A DNA stretch of 64,000 nt from assembly GCF_020531945.1 (NCBI RefSeq), contig NZ_JAJATZ010000003.1:310001-374000 (forward strand), written 5' to 3'. The DNA is from Loktanella gaetbuli. Lineage in GTDB: Bacteria > Pseudomonadota > Alphaproteobacteria > Rhodobacterales > Rhodobacteraceae. Below are positions 15,274 to 25,021 of the stretch, one piece after another (within the stretch, counting starts at the first letter, position 1; every line of letters starts with the position of its first letter). The notes beneath the pieces are model-generated. The model was given only the letters and a program-made list of their open reading frames with translations, made no database searches and was not told the origin of the DNA. The position numbers and the translations under genes are program-made.

Positions 15274-17913
15274 TCAATCCGCGTCAGGCGTCAACATGGT
15301 CTTGAGGTCGTAGATCAGGGCCAGTGCGTCCCGTGCCGTCAGCTCATCAGGCAGAATCGCGCGCAAGCGGTCTTCGACCTGCGATGTTGCCGGGCGTGCG
15401 GGTGTGGGGGCAGGCGGGATGGCGGCGAACAATGGCAGGTCGTCGATGACGGCCTTGCGCGCGCCACCACCTTCGCGTTCGCCTTTTTCCAGTGCCTCTA
15501 GCACGACCTTGGCGCGGGCGACGACGGCAGGCGGCAACCCGGCCAGCCGTGCGACCTGAACGCCGTAACTGCGGTCGGCCGTGCCTTTTTTCACCTCGTG
15601 CAGGAAGATCACGTCGCCGTCCCATTCCTTGACGCTGACGGTCGCGTTGTCGACCCCTGCCAGTTTGGCGGACAGGCTGCTCATCTCGTGGTAGTGGGTG
15701 GCGAACAGGGCGCGGCAGCGGTTGACGTCATGCAGGTGTTCCAGCGTGGCCCAGGCAATGGACAGACCGTCGTAGGTCGCCGTGCCGCGGCCGATCTCGT
15801 CGAGGATGACCAGCGCCCGGTCGTCAGCCTGATTCAGGATCGCGGCGGTTTCCACCATTTCCACCATGAAGGTTGACCGTCCACGGGCCAGATCATCAGA
15901 GGCACCGACCCGGCTGAAGATCTGGCTTACGATGCCGATCTGCGCGCTGGTGGCTGGCACGAACGCCCCCATCTGAGCCAGTATGGCGATCAATGCATTC
16001 TGGCGCAGGAATGTCGATTTACCGGCCATGTTCGGCCCGGTCAGCAGCCAGATCGGCGTATCTGTCAGATCGCAGCCGTTGGCCACGAATGGTTGGCCTG
16101 CGCGCATGAGTGCCGCCTCAACCACCGGATGGCGGCCACCCTCGATGGTAAAGGCGCGGCTGTCGTCGATGTCCGGTCTGACCCACGCCTCGCGTCGTGC
16201 AAGATGGGCAAGACCTGCCGCAAGATCACATTCCGCCAACGCGCGTGACAATAGGCCAAGGTGCGCCTGTTCGGCGAGAATAGAATCTGAAAGGCCTGCA
16301 TAGAGCCTTTTTTCAATTTCAAGCGCCTCTGATCCGGCGTTGAGGATGCGGCTCTCGATTTCGTTCAGTGCGACGGTTGTAAACCGAACCTGATTGGCGG
16401 TGGTCTGACGGTGAATGAACGTGTCCGACAAGGGGGGCGTCATCATGCGGTCGGCGTGCGTAGCAGTCACCTCGATAAAATATCCTAGCACGTTATTATG
16501 CTTGATTTTCAGTGCGTTGATGCCCGTTGTTGCGATGAATTCCGCCTGCATGGCGGCGATAACACTGCGACCTTCGTCACGCAGTTTGCGCGCTTCGTCC
16601 AGATTGGCGTCATAGCCGGGCGCGATGAAACCACCGTCCCGCGCCAAAAGCGGTGGATCCGCGACAAGGGCTGCATCCAGCAGGTCATGAATGGCATCAT
16701 GTCCGGTCAGACCTGACTGGGCTTCGGCCAGCAGATTTGGCAATTCTGCCTTGTTTAGTGTCTGTTCCAGCCGCTGCGCAGCTTCGATCGTGTTGCGGAT
16801 CGCAGCCATGTCGCGGGGGCCGCCACGATCAAGTGCGAGGCGTGACAGTGCGCGGTCAAGATCATGGGTCCCGCGCAGATGATCGCGGATATCCTCGGTC
16901 AGGGCAGGGTCATCGACCAGGGCCGCCACGGCATCCTGACGTGCTGTGATCACGTCCAATCGTCGGGATGGCGCAGACAGGCGCCGTTCCAGCAGACGCG
17001 CGCCGGCCGCCGTGACGGTCTGGTCGATGGCATCCAGCAGCGATCCGGCACGACCGCCTGACAGCGCGTGGGTCAGTTCCAGTGAACGGCGCGTTGCAGC
17101 GTCTATCTGCATGCTGGCGGCGCGGTTTTCCTGCACCGGCGGGCGTAGCAGGGGCAGCTGTCCCTTTTGCGTGATGTCGAGGTATTCCGTGACACCTGCG
17201 AGGGCCGCGACCTCGGCCCGTGTGAATGCACCGAACGCATCCAGTGATCCGACCCGGAACAGGTCGCACAACCGTTTTTCACCACTTGTGCTGTCGAATG
17301 CCGCGCGGCCCAGTGTTGTCAGGCTGGCACCCGCGTCCTCGATCAGGGATCGAAAGCTGTCCTCTGTCCCGTCCGCGATCAGCACTTCCTTGGCGGCGAG
17401 CCGCGCGAGTTCGGGGGCGAGCGCCACCACCGGGCAGGTCATCACCCGCAGCACGCCGGTCGAGATATCGACCCAGGCCATCGCGGTGTCGTCGCGCACC
17501 TGTGCGATCGCGGCCAGATAGTTGTGTCGCCGGGCGTCCAGCAGGCTGTCCTCGGTCAATGTGCCGGGGGTGACCAATCGCACCACGTCGCGTTTGACCA
17601 CGGACTTCGACCCGCGCTTTTTCGCTTCTGCGGGGCTTTCCATCTGTTCGCAGACGGCGACGCGGAATCCCTTGCGGATCAGGGTCAGCAGATAGCTTTC
17701 GGCGGAATGCACAGGCACGCCGCACATCGGGATATCGGCCCCGTCGTGTTTGCCGCGTTTCGTCAGGGCAATGTCCAGTGCCGCAGCGGCCTGCACCGCG
17801 TCGTCAAAGAACATCTCGTAGAAATCGCCCATCCGGTAGAACAGGATCGCGTCCTGATACTGATCCTTCAGTTCCAGGTATTGCGCCATCATCGGCGTAA
17901 TTGTGTCGGACAT
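15274..17913 (-). CDS. mutS: DNA mismatch repair protein MutS
   Basis: Mismatch-recognition ATPase that recruits MutL. The start chosen is the ATG at 17913, giving 879 residues beginning MSDTITPMMAQYL; the frame is open 17 codons further but lacks family support there. The mismatch wedge is Phe31-Tyr32-Glu33 in GDFYEMF. Walker A is GPNMAGKSTF, followed by VILDEIGRGT and the signature LFATHYHE. Full length with no frame breaks. It is a single leftward gene divergent from the malic enzyme. Confidence 0.98.
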   Translation of the reverse strand: MSDTITPMMAQYLELKDQYQDAILFYRMGDFYEMFFDDAVQAAAALDIALTKRGKHDGADIPMCGVPVHSAESYLLTLIRKGFRVAVCEQMESPAEAKKRGSKSVVKRDVVRLVTPGTLTEDSLLDARRHNYLAAIAQVRDDTAMAWVDISTGVLRVMTCPVVALAPELARLAAKEVLIADGTEDSFRSLIEDAGASLTTLGRAAFDSTSGEKRLCDLFRVGSLDAFGAFTRAEVAALAGVTEYLDITQKGQLPLLRPPVQENRAASMQIDAATRRSLELTHALSGGRAGSLLDAIDQTVTAAGARLLERRLSAPSRRLDVITARQDAVAALVDDPALTEDIRDHLRGTHDLDRALSRLALDRGGPRDMAAIRNTIEAAQRLEQTLNKAELPNLLAEAQSGLTGHDAIHDLLDAALVADPPLLARDGGFIAPGYDANLDEARKLRDEGRSVIAAMQAEFIATTGINALKIKHNNVLGYFIEVTATHADRMMTPPLSDTFIHRQTTANQVRFTTVALNEIESRILNAGSEALEIEKRLYAGLSDSILAEQAHLGLLSRALAECDLAAGLAHLARREAWVRPDIDDSRAFTIEGGRHPVVEAALMRAGQPFVANGCDLTDTPIWLLTGPNMAGKSTFLRQNALIAILAQMGAFVPATSAQIGIVSQIFSRVGASDDLARGRSTFMVEMVETAAILNQADDRALVILDEIGRGTATYDGLSIAWATLEHLHDVNRCRALFATHYHEMSSLSAKLAGVDNATVSVKEWDGDVIFLHEVKKGTADRSYGVQVARLAGLPPAVVARAKVVLEALEKGEREGGGARKAVIDDLPLFAAIPPAPTPARPATSQVEDRLRAILPDELTARDALALIYDLKTMLTPDAD

Positions 17914-18029
17914 CGAACCCTCGGCGCTGGTAGCGTTAAACCCTAACATTGCGCGCCGGACCATGAAAGCAGCGGTTGAGCCAATTCGCGGGCCTGTCTA
18001 ACGTGGCCGCCTGACCGGAGGGGATATTC

Positions 18030-20279
18030 ATGGCCAAAGTAACAAGAGAAGACGCGCTGGCGTTCCACCTGCAACCCGCACCGGGCAAATGGGAAATCAA
18101 CGCGACGGTCCCGATGACCACGCAGCGCGATCTGTCGCTGGCCTATTCCCCGGGTGTGGCCATCCCCTGCGAGGAGATCCACGCCAATCCCGCGCTGGCC
18201 TATGATTACACCAACAAGGGCAATCTGGTCGCGGTCATTTCCAACGGCACGGCTGTGCTGGGGCTGGGGAACCTGGGCGCGCTTGCGTCGAAACCGGTGA
18301 TGGAGGGTAAATCCGTCTTGTTCAAACGGTTCGCCGACGTCAATTCCATCGATCTGGAACTGGATACAGAGGACGCGGATGCGTTCTGCAATGCGGTCCG
18401 GCTGATGGGACCCAGCTTCGGGGGGATCAACCTCGAGGATATCAAGGCACCGGAATGTTTCATCATCGAACAGCGTCTGAAAGAGGAAATGGATATCCCC
18501 GTTTTCCACGACGACCAGCACGGCACGGCGGTCATCTGTGCGGCGGGTTTGCTCAATGCGCTGCATCTGTCCGGCAAAAAGATCGAGGATGTGCGGATCG
18601 TATTGAACGGCGCAGGGGCGGCGGGGATTGCCTGCCTTGAATTGCTCAAGGCGATGGGCGCGCAGCATAACAACTGCATCATGTGCGACACCAAAGGCGT
18701 GATCTATCAGGGCCGGACCGAAGGTATGAACCAGTGGAAATCGGCCCATGCCGCGACCACGGACGCAAGGACCCTGACGGACGCGATGAAGGGTGCCGAT
18801 GTCTTTCTGGGGGTGTCGGCCAAGGGGGCCGTGACGCAGGACATGGTCGAAAGCATGGCGCCGAACCCGGTGATCTTTGCCATGGCGAACCCCGATCCCG
18901 AGATCACGCCAGAAGAGGCGCACGCCGTCCGTGATGACGCGATCGTGGCCACTGGCCGCAGCGATTATCCCAACCAGATCAACAACGTGCTGTGTTTTCC
19001 CTACCTGTTCCGTGGCGCGCTGGATATCCACGCCCGTGCGATCAACGACGAGATGAAAATCGCCTGCGCCCATGCGCTGGCGCAAATGGCCCGAGAGGAC
19101 GTGCCGGACGAGGTGACGGCTGCCTATGGGCGCAAACTTAACTTTGGCCGCGATTACATCATCCCCACGCCGTTTGATCCGCGTCTGATCAGTCGTATCC
19201 CCCCGGCGGTTGCCAAGGCTGGCATGGATACCGGTGTTGCACGCCGCCCGATCATCGACATGGACAGCTATGTCGCGACGTTGACCGCACGGATGGACCC
19301 CACGGCGAACATTCTGCGCGGGCTCTATGCGCGTGCGCGCAGCGCCCAATCGACGCTGGTCTTTGCCGAAGGCGACGACCCGCGCGTCATCCGTGCGGCC
19401 ATCGCCTATCAGCGGCAGGGGCTGGGCCGTGCGCTGGTCGTGGGGCGCACACGCGACGTCGAGGCGCTGTTACGCGCCGAAAAGCTGGATGACGCCATTG
19501 GCGAGCTGACGATCGTCAATGCGGCGAACACGGAACACCTGGAAACCTACAAATCGTTTCTCTACGCCCGCCTGCAACGTCAGGGCCATGACCGTCAGGA
19601 CGTGCACCGGCTGGCCGCGCGTGACCGGCATGTCTTTGCCGCGCTGATGCTGGCGCATGGGCACGCGGATGGGATGGTCACGGGGGCCACGCGCAAATCC
19701 GCGCAAGTGCTGGAATTGATCGGCCATGTCTTTGACGCGAAACCGCAGGATGGTGCTGTCGGCGTGACGGCCCTGCTGAATCGGGGCCGGATCGTGCTGA
19801 TTGCCGATACGCTGGTGCAGGAATGGCCGGACGAAGAGGATTTGGCCGATATCGCCACCCGTGCCGCACAGGTTGCGCGCGGCTTTGGTCTGGAACCGCG
19901 TGTCGCGTTTTGCAGCTTCTCGACCTTTGGCTACCCGAAATCGGAACGCGCGGACAAGATGCACCGCGCCCCCGAGGTGCTGGACCGTCGCGGTGTCGAT
20001 TTCGAATACGAAGGCGAAATGACGGTCGATGTGGCGCTGAACCCGCTTGCGGCAGCGGCCTATCCGTTCAGCCGTCTGACGGGGCCAGCCAATGTGCTGG
20101 TGGTGCCCGCGCGGCATTCTGCCTCGATCAGCGTCAAGCTGATGCAAGAGATGGGCGGCGCGACAGTCATCGGCCCGATCCTGTCGGGGGTTGGAAAACC
20201 CGTGCAGATCTGTTCCACCGTGTCTTCGGTCAATGATATTTTGAACATGGCGGTGATCGCCGCCGGAAAGATTGCCTGA
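18030..20279 (+). CDS. maeB: NADP-dependent malic enzyme with C-terminal phosphotransacetylase-like domain
   Basis: Oxidatively decarboxylates malate to pyruvate, supplying NADPH. 749 residues make it the large MaeB type: the N-terminal catalytic part (about 1-430) has LAYSPGVAIPCEEI, metal-binding VFHDDQHGTA and the nucleotide motif LNGAGAAGIA; the C-terminal part (about 430-749) resembles phosphate acetyltransferase (TLVFAEGDDPRVIRAA) and is regulatory in characterised members. GGAGGGGATATTC is the ribosome binding site. The stop lies one base before the next gene's ATG. Confidence 0.95.
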   Translation: MAKVTREDALAFHLQPAPGKWEINATVPMTTQRDLSLAYSPGVAIPCEEIHANPALAYDYTNKGNLVAVISNGTAVLGLGNLGALASKPVMEGKSVLFKRFADVNSIDLELDTEDADAFCNAVRLMGPSFGGINLEDIKAPECFIIEQRLKEEMDIPVFHDDQHGTAVICAAGLLNALHLSGKKIEDVRIVLNGAGAAGIACLELLKAMGAQHNNCIMCDTKGVIYQGRTEGMNQWKSAHAATTDARTLTDAMKGADVFLGVSAKGAVTQDMVESMAPNPVIFAMANPDPEITPEEAHAVRDDAIVATGRSDYPNQINNVLCFPYLFRGALDIHARAINDEMKIACAHALAQMAREDVPDEVTAAYGRKLNFGRDYIIPTPFDPRLISRIPPAVAKAGMDTGVARRPIIDMDSYVATLTARMDPTANILRGLYARARSAQSTLVFAEGDDPRVIRAAIAYQRQGLGRALVVGRTRDVEALLRAEKLDDAIGELTIVNAANTEHLETYKSFLYARLQRQGHDRQDVHRLAARDRHVFAALMLAHGHADGMVTGATRKSAQVLELIGHVFDAKPQDGAVGVTALLNRGRIVLIADTLVQEWPDEEDLADIATRAAQVARGFGLEPRVAFCSFSTFGYPKSERADKMHRAPEVLDRRGVDFEYEGEMTVDVALNPLAAAAYPFSRLTGPANVLVVPARHSASISVKLMQEMGGATVIGPILSGVGKPVQICSTVSSVNDILNMAVIAAGKIA

Positions 20280-20280
20280 C

Positions 20281-21156
20281 ATGGCTATTTGGAACCTGGG
20301 ATCAATCAACGCGGATCACGTCTATGCCGTGCCGCATATTCCACAGGCGGGCGAAACCCTGTCTGCCACCGATCATGCGCTGTTTCTGGGTGGCAAGGGC
20401 ACCAACATGTCCGTCGCCGGTGCCCGTGCGGGTGCCACCGTGCATCACATCGGCGCTGTCGGTGACGATGGTGAATGGTGCGTCGACAGATTGATGGAAT
20501 ACGGCGTCGACACGCGGTTCATCGCGCGGGTCGATGCGGATACCACGCAGGCGCTGATCGTTGTCGATCTTCAGGGTGAAAACATGATCGTCCTGTCCCC
20601 CGGTGCCAACGAGGTCATCCCGCAGTCCATCCTGCAAGAAGCCCTGTCCGAGGCCGAAACCGGCGATTGGCTGCTGATCCAGAACGAAACCAACCTGCAA
20701 CGCACCGCCGCCGTACTGGGGCGCAAGATGGGGTTGCGCATCGCCTACGCCGCCGCACCCTTTGATGCGGACCGCGTGCAGGCGGTTCTGCCGGCGCTGG
20801 ATCTGTTGTTTCTGAACGCGGTCGAGGCGCAGCAGCTACAGGATGCGACGGGCCTGACGCCGGATGCGCTGGGCGTGGCCGACGTGATCGTTACCCTTGG
20901 GGCAGACGGGGCCGATTGGTACAGTCGCGCAGGCAAACAGCATTTTGACGCGATCCCGGTCGAACCGGTTGATACCACCGGGGCTGGCGACACGTTCACC
21001 GGCTACACGCTGGCCGGGCTGGATCGCGGGCAGCCCATGGCGCAGGCCATCGGTGTCGCGATGCGGGCCGGTGCGCTGATGGTGCAACGCCATGGCACCG
21101 CGGACGTGATCCCGGACCTCAAGGAGGTCCAGGACATGATGCTCGACGGCAGCTAG
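20281..21156 (+). CDS. PfkB-family sugar kinase (ribokinase-like)
   Basis: 291 residues from the ATG at 20281 (MAIWNLGSINAD). The PfkB folds are clear: substrate-lid GGKGTNMSVAGARAGA near residue 37 and the C-terminal signature DTTGAGDTFTGYTLAGL with the catalytic Asp and anion hole. It resembles ribokinase most, but no ribose transport or catabolism genes accompany it and the substrate is not known. Probably co-transcribed with maeB. Its TAG stop shares bases with the opposing msrA stop (CTAG, 21153-21156). Confidence 0.85.
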   Translation: MAIWNLGSINADHVYAVPHIPQAGETLSATDHALFLGGKGTNMSVAGARAGATVHHIGAVGDDGEWCVDRLMEYGVDTRFIARVDADTTQALIVVDLQGENMIVLSPGANEVIPQSILQEALSEAETGDWLLIQNETNLQRTAAVLGRKMGLRIAYAAAPFDADRVQAVLPALDLLFLNAVEAQQLQDATGLTPDALGVADVIVTLGADGADWYSRAGKQHFDAIPVEPVDTTGAGDTFTGYTLAGLDRGQPMAQAIGVAMRAGALMVQRHGTADVIPDLKEVQDMMLDGS

Positions 21157-21788
21157 TGGACAAAGGGCGCATCTGCGCCCCAGATCTGCGCCACGCGGGC
21201 ATCGCGGCCGCAGCCCCGGCGATAGTATTCATAGGCCCCCATCTTGGTTTTCACGCCGCCGCGCGTGACCTTCAGACCTTCGCTCTTGTAGTAGTCCTGA
21301 TGGTAAGCTTCGGCGCGATAGAACGTGCTGGCGGGCAGAACGGGCGTGACGATCTGTCGGCGCAGCTGGCGCTGGGCTGCATTGATCGCTGCCGTCGCCT
21401 CGTTTGCCTGTTGCTGGTTCAGCGCAAAGATCGCGCTGCGATAGCTGTTGCCACGGTCGCAGAACTGTCCGCCGGCATCCAGCGGGTCGATGCTGCGCAA
21501 GAACAGGTCGATGATTTCGCGGTAGCTGATCACGTTCGGGTCGAACGGGATGAATACCGCCTCGTAGTGGCCGGTCCCGCCACGTACGACAGCATTATAG
21601 GTCGGGTTCGCCGTCGTGCCGCCGGTGTAGCCTGACACGACATCGCCGACACCGCGCACCTTTTCGAAATCAGCCTCGACACACCAGAAACAGCCACCCG
21701 CAACGATGGCGGTGTGCGTCGCCTGTGCCTGTGCCCCGGTCGTCAGACCCAGTGCACAGATCACGGCGGTGATCAGACGTTTGAACAT
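21153..21788 (-). CDS. msrA: Exported peptide methionine-S-sulfoxide reductase MsrA
   Basis: Reduces Met-S-sulfoxide in oxidised proteins. 211 residues with a clear signal peptide (hydrophobic residues 5-20, cut near AQA-QA at 20-23), so it acts outside the cytoplasm; most bacterial MsrA are cytosolic. The active site GGCFWCVEADFEKVRGV follows at about residue 32. The C-terminus adds RRGCGRDARVAQIW, whose Cys may be the resolving one. Divergent from the aminotransferase over 135 bases. Confidence 0.93.
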   Translation of the reverse strand: MFKRLITAVICALGLTTGAQAQATHTAIVAGGCFWCVEADFEKVRGVGDVVSGYTGGTTANPTYNAVVRGGTGHYEAVFIPFDPNVISYREIIDLFLRSIDPLDAGGQFCDRGNSYRSAIFALNQQQANEATAAINAAQRQLRRQIVTPVLPASTFYRAEAYHQDYYKSEGLKVTRGGVKTKMGAYEYYRRGCGRDARVAQIWGADAPFVH

Positions 21789-21923
21789 TACTTTCCCCCT
21801 CGCAAAGTCGCCTGACCGTGCAACGGCGCACAGCGTCTGCGCAATGCTGTCGCGGCGTCCTCACGCGGTCTTTACCCGTGTGAAAGATCGGCCTAGCGTC
21901 GCGGAAAACTGGAAGGATTTTCA

Positions 21924-22826
21924 ATGCCCCCCGAGGTATCGACCCATCAATCCGCAGAGGATTTGCGCAACAATGACATTCTGATCTGGGTCGATGGCCA
22001 TCTGAGACCCAAGGCCGAGGCCACGGTCAGCGTCTATGACAGCGGTTTCATGCTGGGTGACGGCATCTGGGAAGGTCTGCGCCTGTATGACGGTCGCTGG
22101 GCCTTTCTGGACGATCATCTGGACCGTCTGTTCGAGGCCGCAAAGGCGATTGATCTGGACATCGGGTTGGACCGGGCAGGCGTGATTGCCGCGCTCGAGG
22201 ACACGCGCCGCGCCAACGACATGACCACCGATGCGCACGCACGGCTGATGATCACGCGCGGGGTCAAGGTGCGCCCGTTCCAGCACCCGTCGCTGTCGCA
22301 GTCGGGTCCGACCATGGTCATCATCATGGAACATTCCAAACCGTCCATTCCGCGCCCGATCAATCTGGCGACGGTCCCGCACCAACGCGGTCTGCCGATG
22401 ACCCAAGACCCCAAGCTGAACAGCCATTCAAAACTGAACTGCATCCTGGCCTGTATCGCTGCACAAAAGGCGGGCGCGGACGAGGCGCTGATGCTGGACG
22501 TGCATGGTTTCGTGAACACCACCAACGCCTGCAATTTCTTTATCGTGCGCAAGGGGGCGGTTTGGACCAGCACCGGGGACTACTGCATGAACGGCATAAC
22601 CCGGCAAAAGGTGATCGACGTGTGCCGGGCGGATGGCATTCCGGTGTTTGAACGCAATTATTCGCTGGTTGATACCTATGGCGCGGACGAGGCGTTCCTG
22701 ACGGGTACCTTTGGTGCGCAGACGCCCGTTGGCACGATCGACGGGCGGGTGATCGGCAGCGGGCAGCTGGGTCCGGTGACCACACGGATCAGGGGGTTGT
22801 ACAAGGCATTGGTGGCGGCGGCATGA
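21924..22826 (+). CDS. Class IV aminotransferase (branched-chain/D-amino acid type)
   Basis: PLP-dependent fold-type IV aminotransferase, 300 residues. The N-terminal block VYDSGFMLGDGIWEGLRLYDG and the probable PLP-binding Lys170 in NSHSKLNC are clear. In the class IV signature (E-x-S-x-x-N) the Glu that contacts the PLP ring nitrogen appears as Thr199, in VNTTNACNFF, so this is not a standard IlvE and substrate or chemistry may differ. The stop overlaps the ATG of the sulfotransferase-like gene by 4 bases, pointing to a shared task. GGAAGGATTTTC is the ribosome binding site. Confidence 0.85.
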   Translation: MPPEVSTHQSAEDLRNNDILIWVDGHLRPKAEATVSVYDSGFMLGDGIWEGLRLYDGRWAFLDDHLDRLFEAAKAIDLDIGLDRAGVIAALEDTRRANDMTTDAHARLMITRGVKVRPFQHPSLSQSGPTMVIIMEHSKPSIPRPINLATVPHQRGLPMTQDPKLNSHSKLNCILACIAAQKAGADEALMLDVHGFVNTTNACNFFIVRKGAVWTSTGDYCMNGITRQKVIDVCRADGIPVFERNYSLVDTYGADEAFLTGTFGAQTPVGTIDGRVIGSGQLGPVTTRIRGLYKALVAAA

Positions 22827-23521
22827 AAATCGCGATGTGGTCCGGGCCGCGCAACCTGTCGACGGCAATGATGTATAGCTTTGCCGCGCGGCCGGATTTC
22901 GCGGTCTGGGATGAACCATTCTACGCGCCCTACCTCGCACGGACGGGCGCGGACCATCCGATGCGCGATGTCATTCTGGCGGCGCATGAAACCGATCCGG
23001 CCCGTGTTGCTGCGCGCTGCGCCGGGCCGATCCCCGATGAAAAGCCCCATTTCTACATGAAACACATGCCGCATCACATGGACGGGATGCCGTTGGACTG
23101 GGTGTCGGACTGCGTCAATATTCACCTGATCCGCCATCCCGCGCGGGTCGTTGCCAGCTACGGCGCAAAACGCGATAGCGTCACGGATGACGATATCGGC
23201 TTTGCCGCGCAGACGGCCCTGTTCGACCGGATTGGCGGGATGGTCATAGACAGCGCCGATATCCGGGCTGACCCAGAATCCATGTTGCGCAAATTGTGCG
23301 ACGCGATCGGTCTGGATTTTGATCCTGCGATGCTGTCCTGGCCCGCAGGCGGCCATCCTGACGATGGGGCGTGGGCCCCGCATTGGTATGGTGCGGTTCA
23401 TGCCAGCACCGGGTTCGCCGCGGCTGAACAGGCTTTGCCGGACCTGACGGGCGAGGCAGCAGCCCTCGCCGCGCGCGCGATGTCGCATTACGACAGGCTG
23501 TTTTCCTGTCGGCTGAAATAA
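22823..23521 (+). CDS. Sulfotransferase-like P-loop protein
   Basis: 232 residues resembling PAPS-dependent sulfotransferases. SGPRNLSTAMM (7-17) fits the 5'-phosphosulfate loop and HLIRHPARVVASY the 3'-phosphate site. The acceptor is unknown. It overlaps the class IV aminotransferase by 4 bases, so the two probably act on related molecules. No membrane segment or signal peptide. The enzyme class is moderately sure and the function is not established. Confidence 0.7.
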   Translation: MKIAMWSGPRNLSTAMMYSFAARPDFAVWDEPFYAPYLARTGADHPMRDVILAAHETDPARVAARCAGPIPDEKPHFYMKHMPHHMDGMPLDWVSDCVNIHLIRHPARVVASYGAKRDSVTDDDIGFAAQTALFDRIGGMVIDSADIRADPESMLRKLCDAIGLDFDPAMLSWPAGGHPDDGAWAPHWYGAVHASTGFAAAEQALPDLTGEAAALAARAMSHYDRLFSCRLK

Positions 23522-23555
23522 TTCGTCTGCCCCTGAAACTTTGCCCGGATGCGCC

Positions 23556-23571
23556 TCGTGACTGTTCACGA
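23556..23571. promoter_or_regulatory. 16-base dyad after the sulfotransferase gene
   Basis: TCGTGA-CTGT-TCACGA is a perfect inverted repeat 35 bases after the stop. It has no T-run, so it may be an operator-like site or an mRNA 3' hairpin. Nothing else is recognisable between 23522 and 23680. Confidence 0.3.
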
Positions 23572-23680
23572 ATGGTCGCCAAGATTGCACGCGACCTGAA
23601 ATGTTTCAGATATCCGGGCAGGATAGTGAGTATTGTTTTAACCAGTATCGCCAGGCCCGGCGTTAACGAGTGATTTGTTA

Positions 23681-23710
23681 AACCCGCCCCGGTGCAAACC
23701 GGGGCGGGTT
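23681..23710 (-). terminator. Intrinsic terminator of argG
   Basis: A perfect 12-pair stem (AACCCGCCCCGG, 23681-23692, with 23699-23710) closes a six-base loop 8 bases after the argG stop. Read on the minus strand the stem is followed by a short T-rich run (TTTAAC). Confidence 0.8.
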
Positions 23711-23718
23711 GTTTCGTT

Positions 23719-24939
23719 CTACTTCTTCAACCGCCGTGCGCGTGCGGCGAGCAGTTTCAGGCGCAGCGCGTTCAGCTGGATGAAACCCTGCGCGTCGGTC
23801 TGGTCATAGGCACCGGCGTCGTCCTCGAACGTGACATGCGCCTCGGAATAAAGCGAGGCATCGGACCAGCGGGCGACGGTGTTGACCGAACCCTTGTACA
23901 GTTTCACGCGGACGGTGCCCTGTACCTGCTCCTGGCTCTTGTCGATCAGGGCTTGCAGCATTTCCCGCTCTGGCGAGAACCAGAACCCGTTGTAGATCAG
24001 CTCTGCGTAGCGGGGCATGATGCTGTCCTTGAGGTGGCCCGCACCGCTGTCCAGCGTGATCTGCTCGATGCCGCGATGGGCCTCCAGCAGGATGGTGCCG
24101 CCGGGTGTTTCGTAGATGCCGCGGGATTTCATGCCCACGAAGCGGTTTTCCACGAGGTCAAGACGACCCACGCCGTGCTTGCCGCCTAGTTCGTTCAGCT
24201 TGGTCAGGATCGTGGCTGGCGACATTGCCTCGCCGTTGATCGCAACCGCATCGCCACGCTCAAAGGTGATTTCCACCATTTCGGGCGTATCGGGGGCGTC
24301 CTCTGGTGCGACGGTGCGCTGATAGACGTAATCGGGGGCCTCGATTGCGGGGTCCTCCAGCACTTTACCCTCGGACGAGGTGTGCAGCAGGTTGGCGTCG
24401 ACGCTGAACGGTGCCTCACCGCGCTTGTCCTTGGCGACGGGAATCTGGTGTTGTTCGGCAAATTCAAGCAGCTTGGTGCGGCTGGTCAGGTCCCATTCGC
24501 GCCAGGGGGCGATGACCTTGATATCGGGGTTCAGGGCGTAGGCCGCGATTTCGAACCGGACCTGATCGTTGCCCTTGCCGGTTGCACCGTGGGCGACGGC
24601 ATCGGCACCTTCTGCCGCTGCAATCTCGACCAGACGCTTGGAAATCAGCGGGCGCGCGATGGATGTGCCCAGCAGATACAGCCCCTCGTATTCGGCATTG
24701 GCGCGGAACATCGGGAACACGAAATCACGCACGAATTCCTCGCGCAGGTCCTCGATATAGATGCTGGAGGCACCCATATCCTCGGCCTTCTTGCGGGCGG
24801 GTTCCAGTTCCTCACCCTGACCAAGGTCAGCGGTAAAGGTCACGACCTCGCAGCCGTATTCGGTTTTGAGCCATTTGAGGATGATGGATGTGTCCAGACC
24901 GCCGGAATAGGCGAGGACGACTTTCTTGGGCGCGGTCAT
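23719..24939 (-). CDS. argG: Argininosuccinate synthase
   Basis: Joins citrulline and aspartate using ATP in arginine synthesis. From the ATG at 24939 the protein is 406 residues starting MTAPKKVVLAYSGGLDTSII, with the PP-loop SGGLDTS near residue 11; the open frame extends 47 codons upstream but the family starts here. YLLGTSIARPLI and the GATGKGNDQVRFE block are present. argJ, another arginine gene, is at 49972, unlinked. A strong terminator follows. Confidence 0.97.
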   Translation of the reverse strand: MTAPKKVVLAYSGGLDTSIILKWLKTEYGCEVVTFTADLGQGEELEPARKKAEDMGASSIYIEDLREEFVRDFVFPMFRANAEYEGLYLLGTSIARPLISKRLVEIAAAEGADAVAHGATGKGNDQVRFEIAAYALNPDIKVIAPWREWDLTSRTKLLEFAEQHQIPVAKDKRGEAPFSVDANLLHTSSEGKVLEDPAIEAPDYVYQRTVAPEDAPDTPEMVEITFERGDAVAINGEAMSPATILTKLNELGGKHGVGRLDLVENRFVGMKSRGIYETPGGTILLEAHRGIEQITLDSGAGHLKDSIMPRYAELIYNGFWFSPEREMLQALIDKSQEQVQGTVRVKLYKGSVNTVARWSDASLYSEAHVTFEDDAGAYDQTDAQGFIQLNALRLKLLAARARRLKK

Positions 24940-24974
24940 GGTAAGGGCCTTTGCAACGTGAGCGTTGGTCCAGC

Positions 24975-25003
24975 GCGATACTGCGATTTGTGATGCGGGG
25001 CAA
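24975..25003 (-). promoter_or_regulatory. Possible argG promoter
   Basis: On the minus strand TTGCCC (24998-25003), 17 bases, TATCGC (24975-24980). Spacing is ideal but both hexamers are imperfect. Confidence 0.3.
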
Positions 25004-25021
25004 GGTTTGCGCCGTTGCCGG

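Noticed and set aside
17943..19349. 468-codon open frame opposite the malic enzyme gene
   Set aside because: Antisense shadow of maeB.
23661..23682. CtrA-type site (TTAA pairs near 23663 and 23678)
   Set aside because: The half-sites are 11 bases apart rather than 7.
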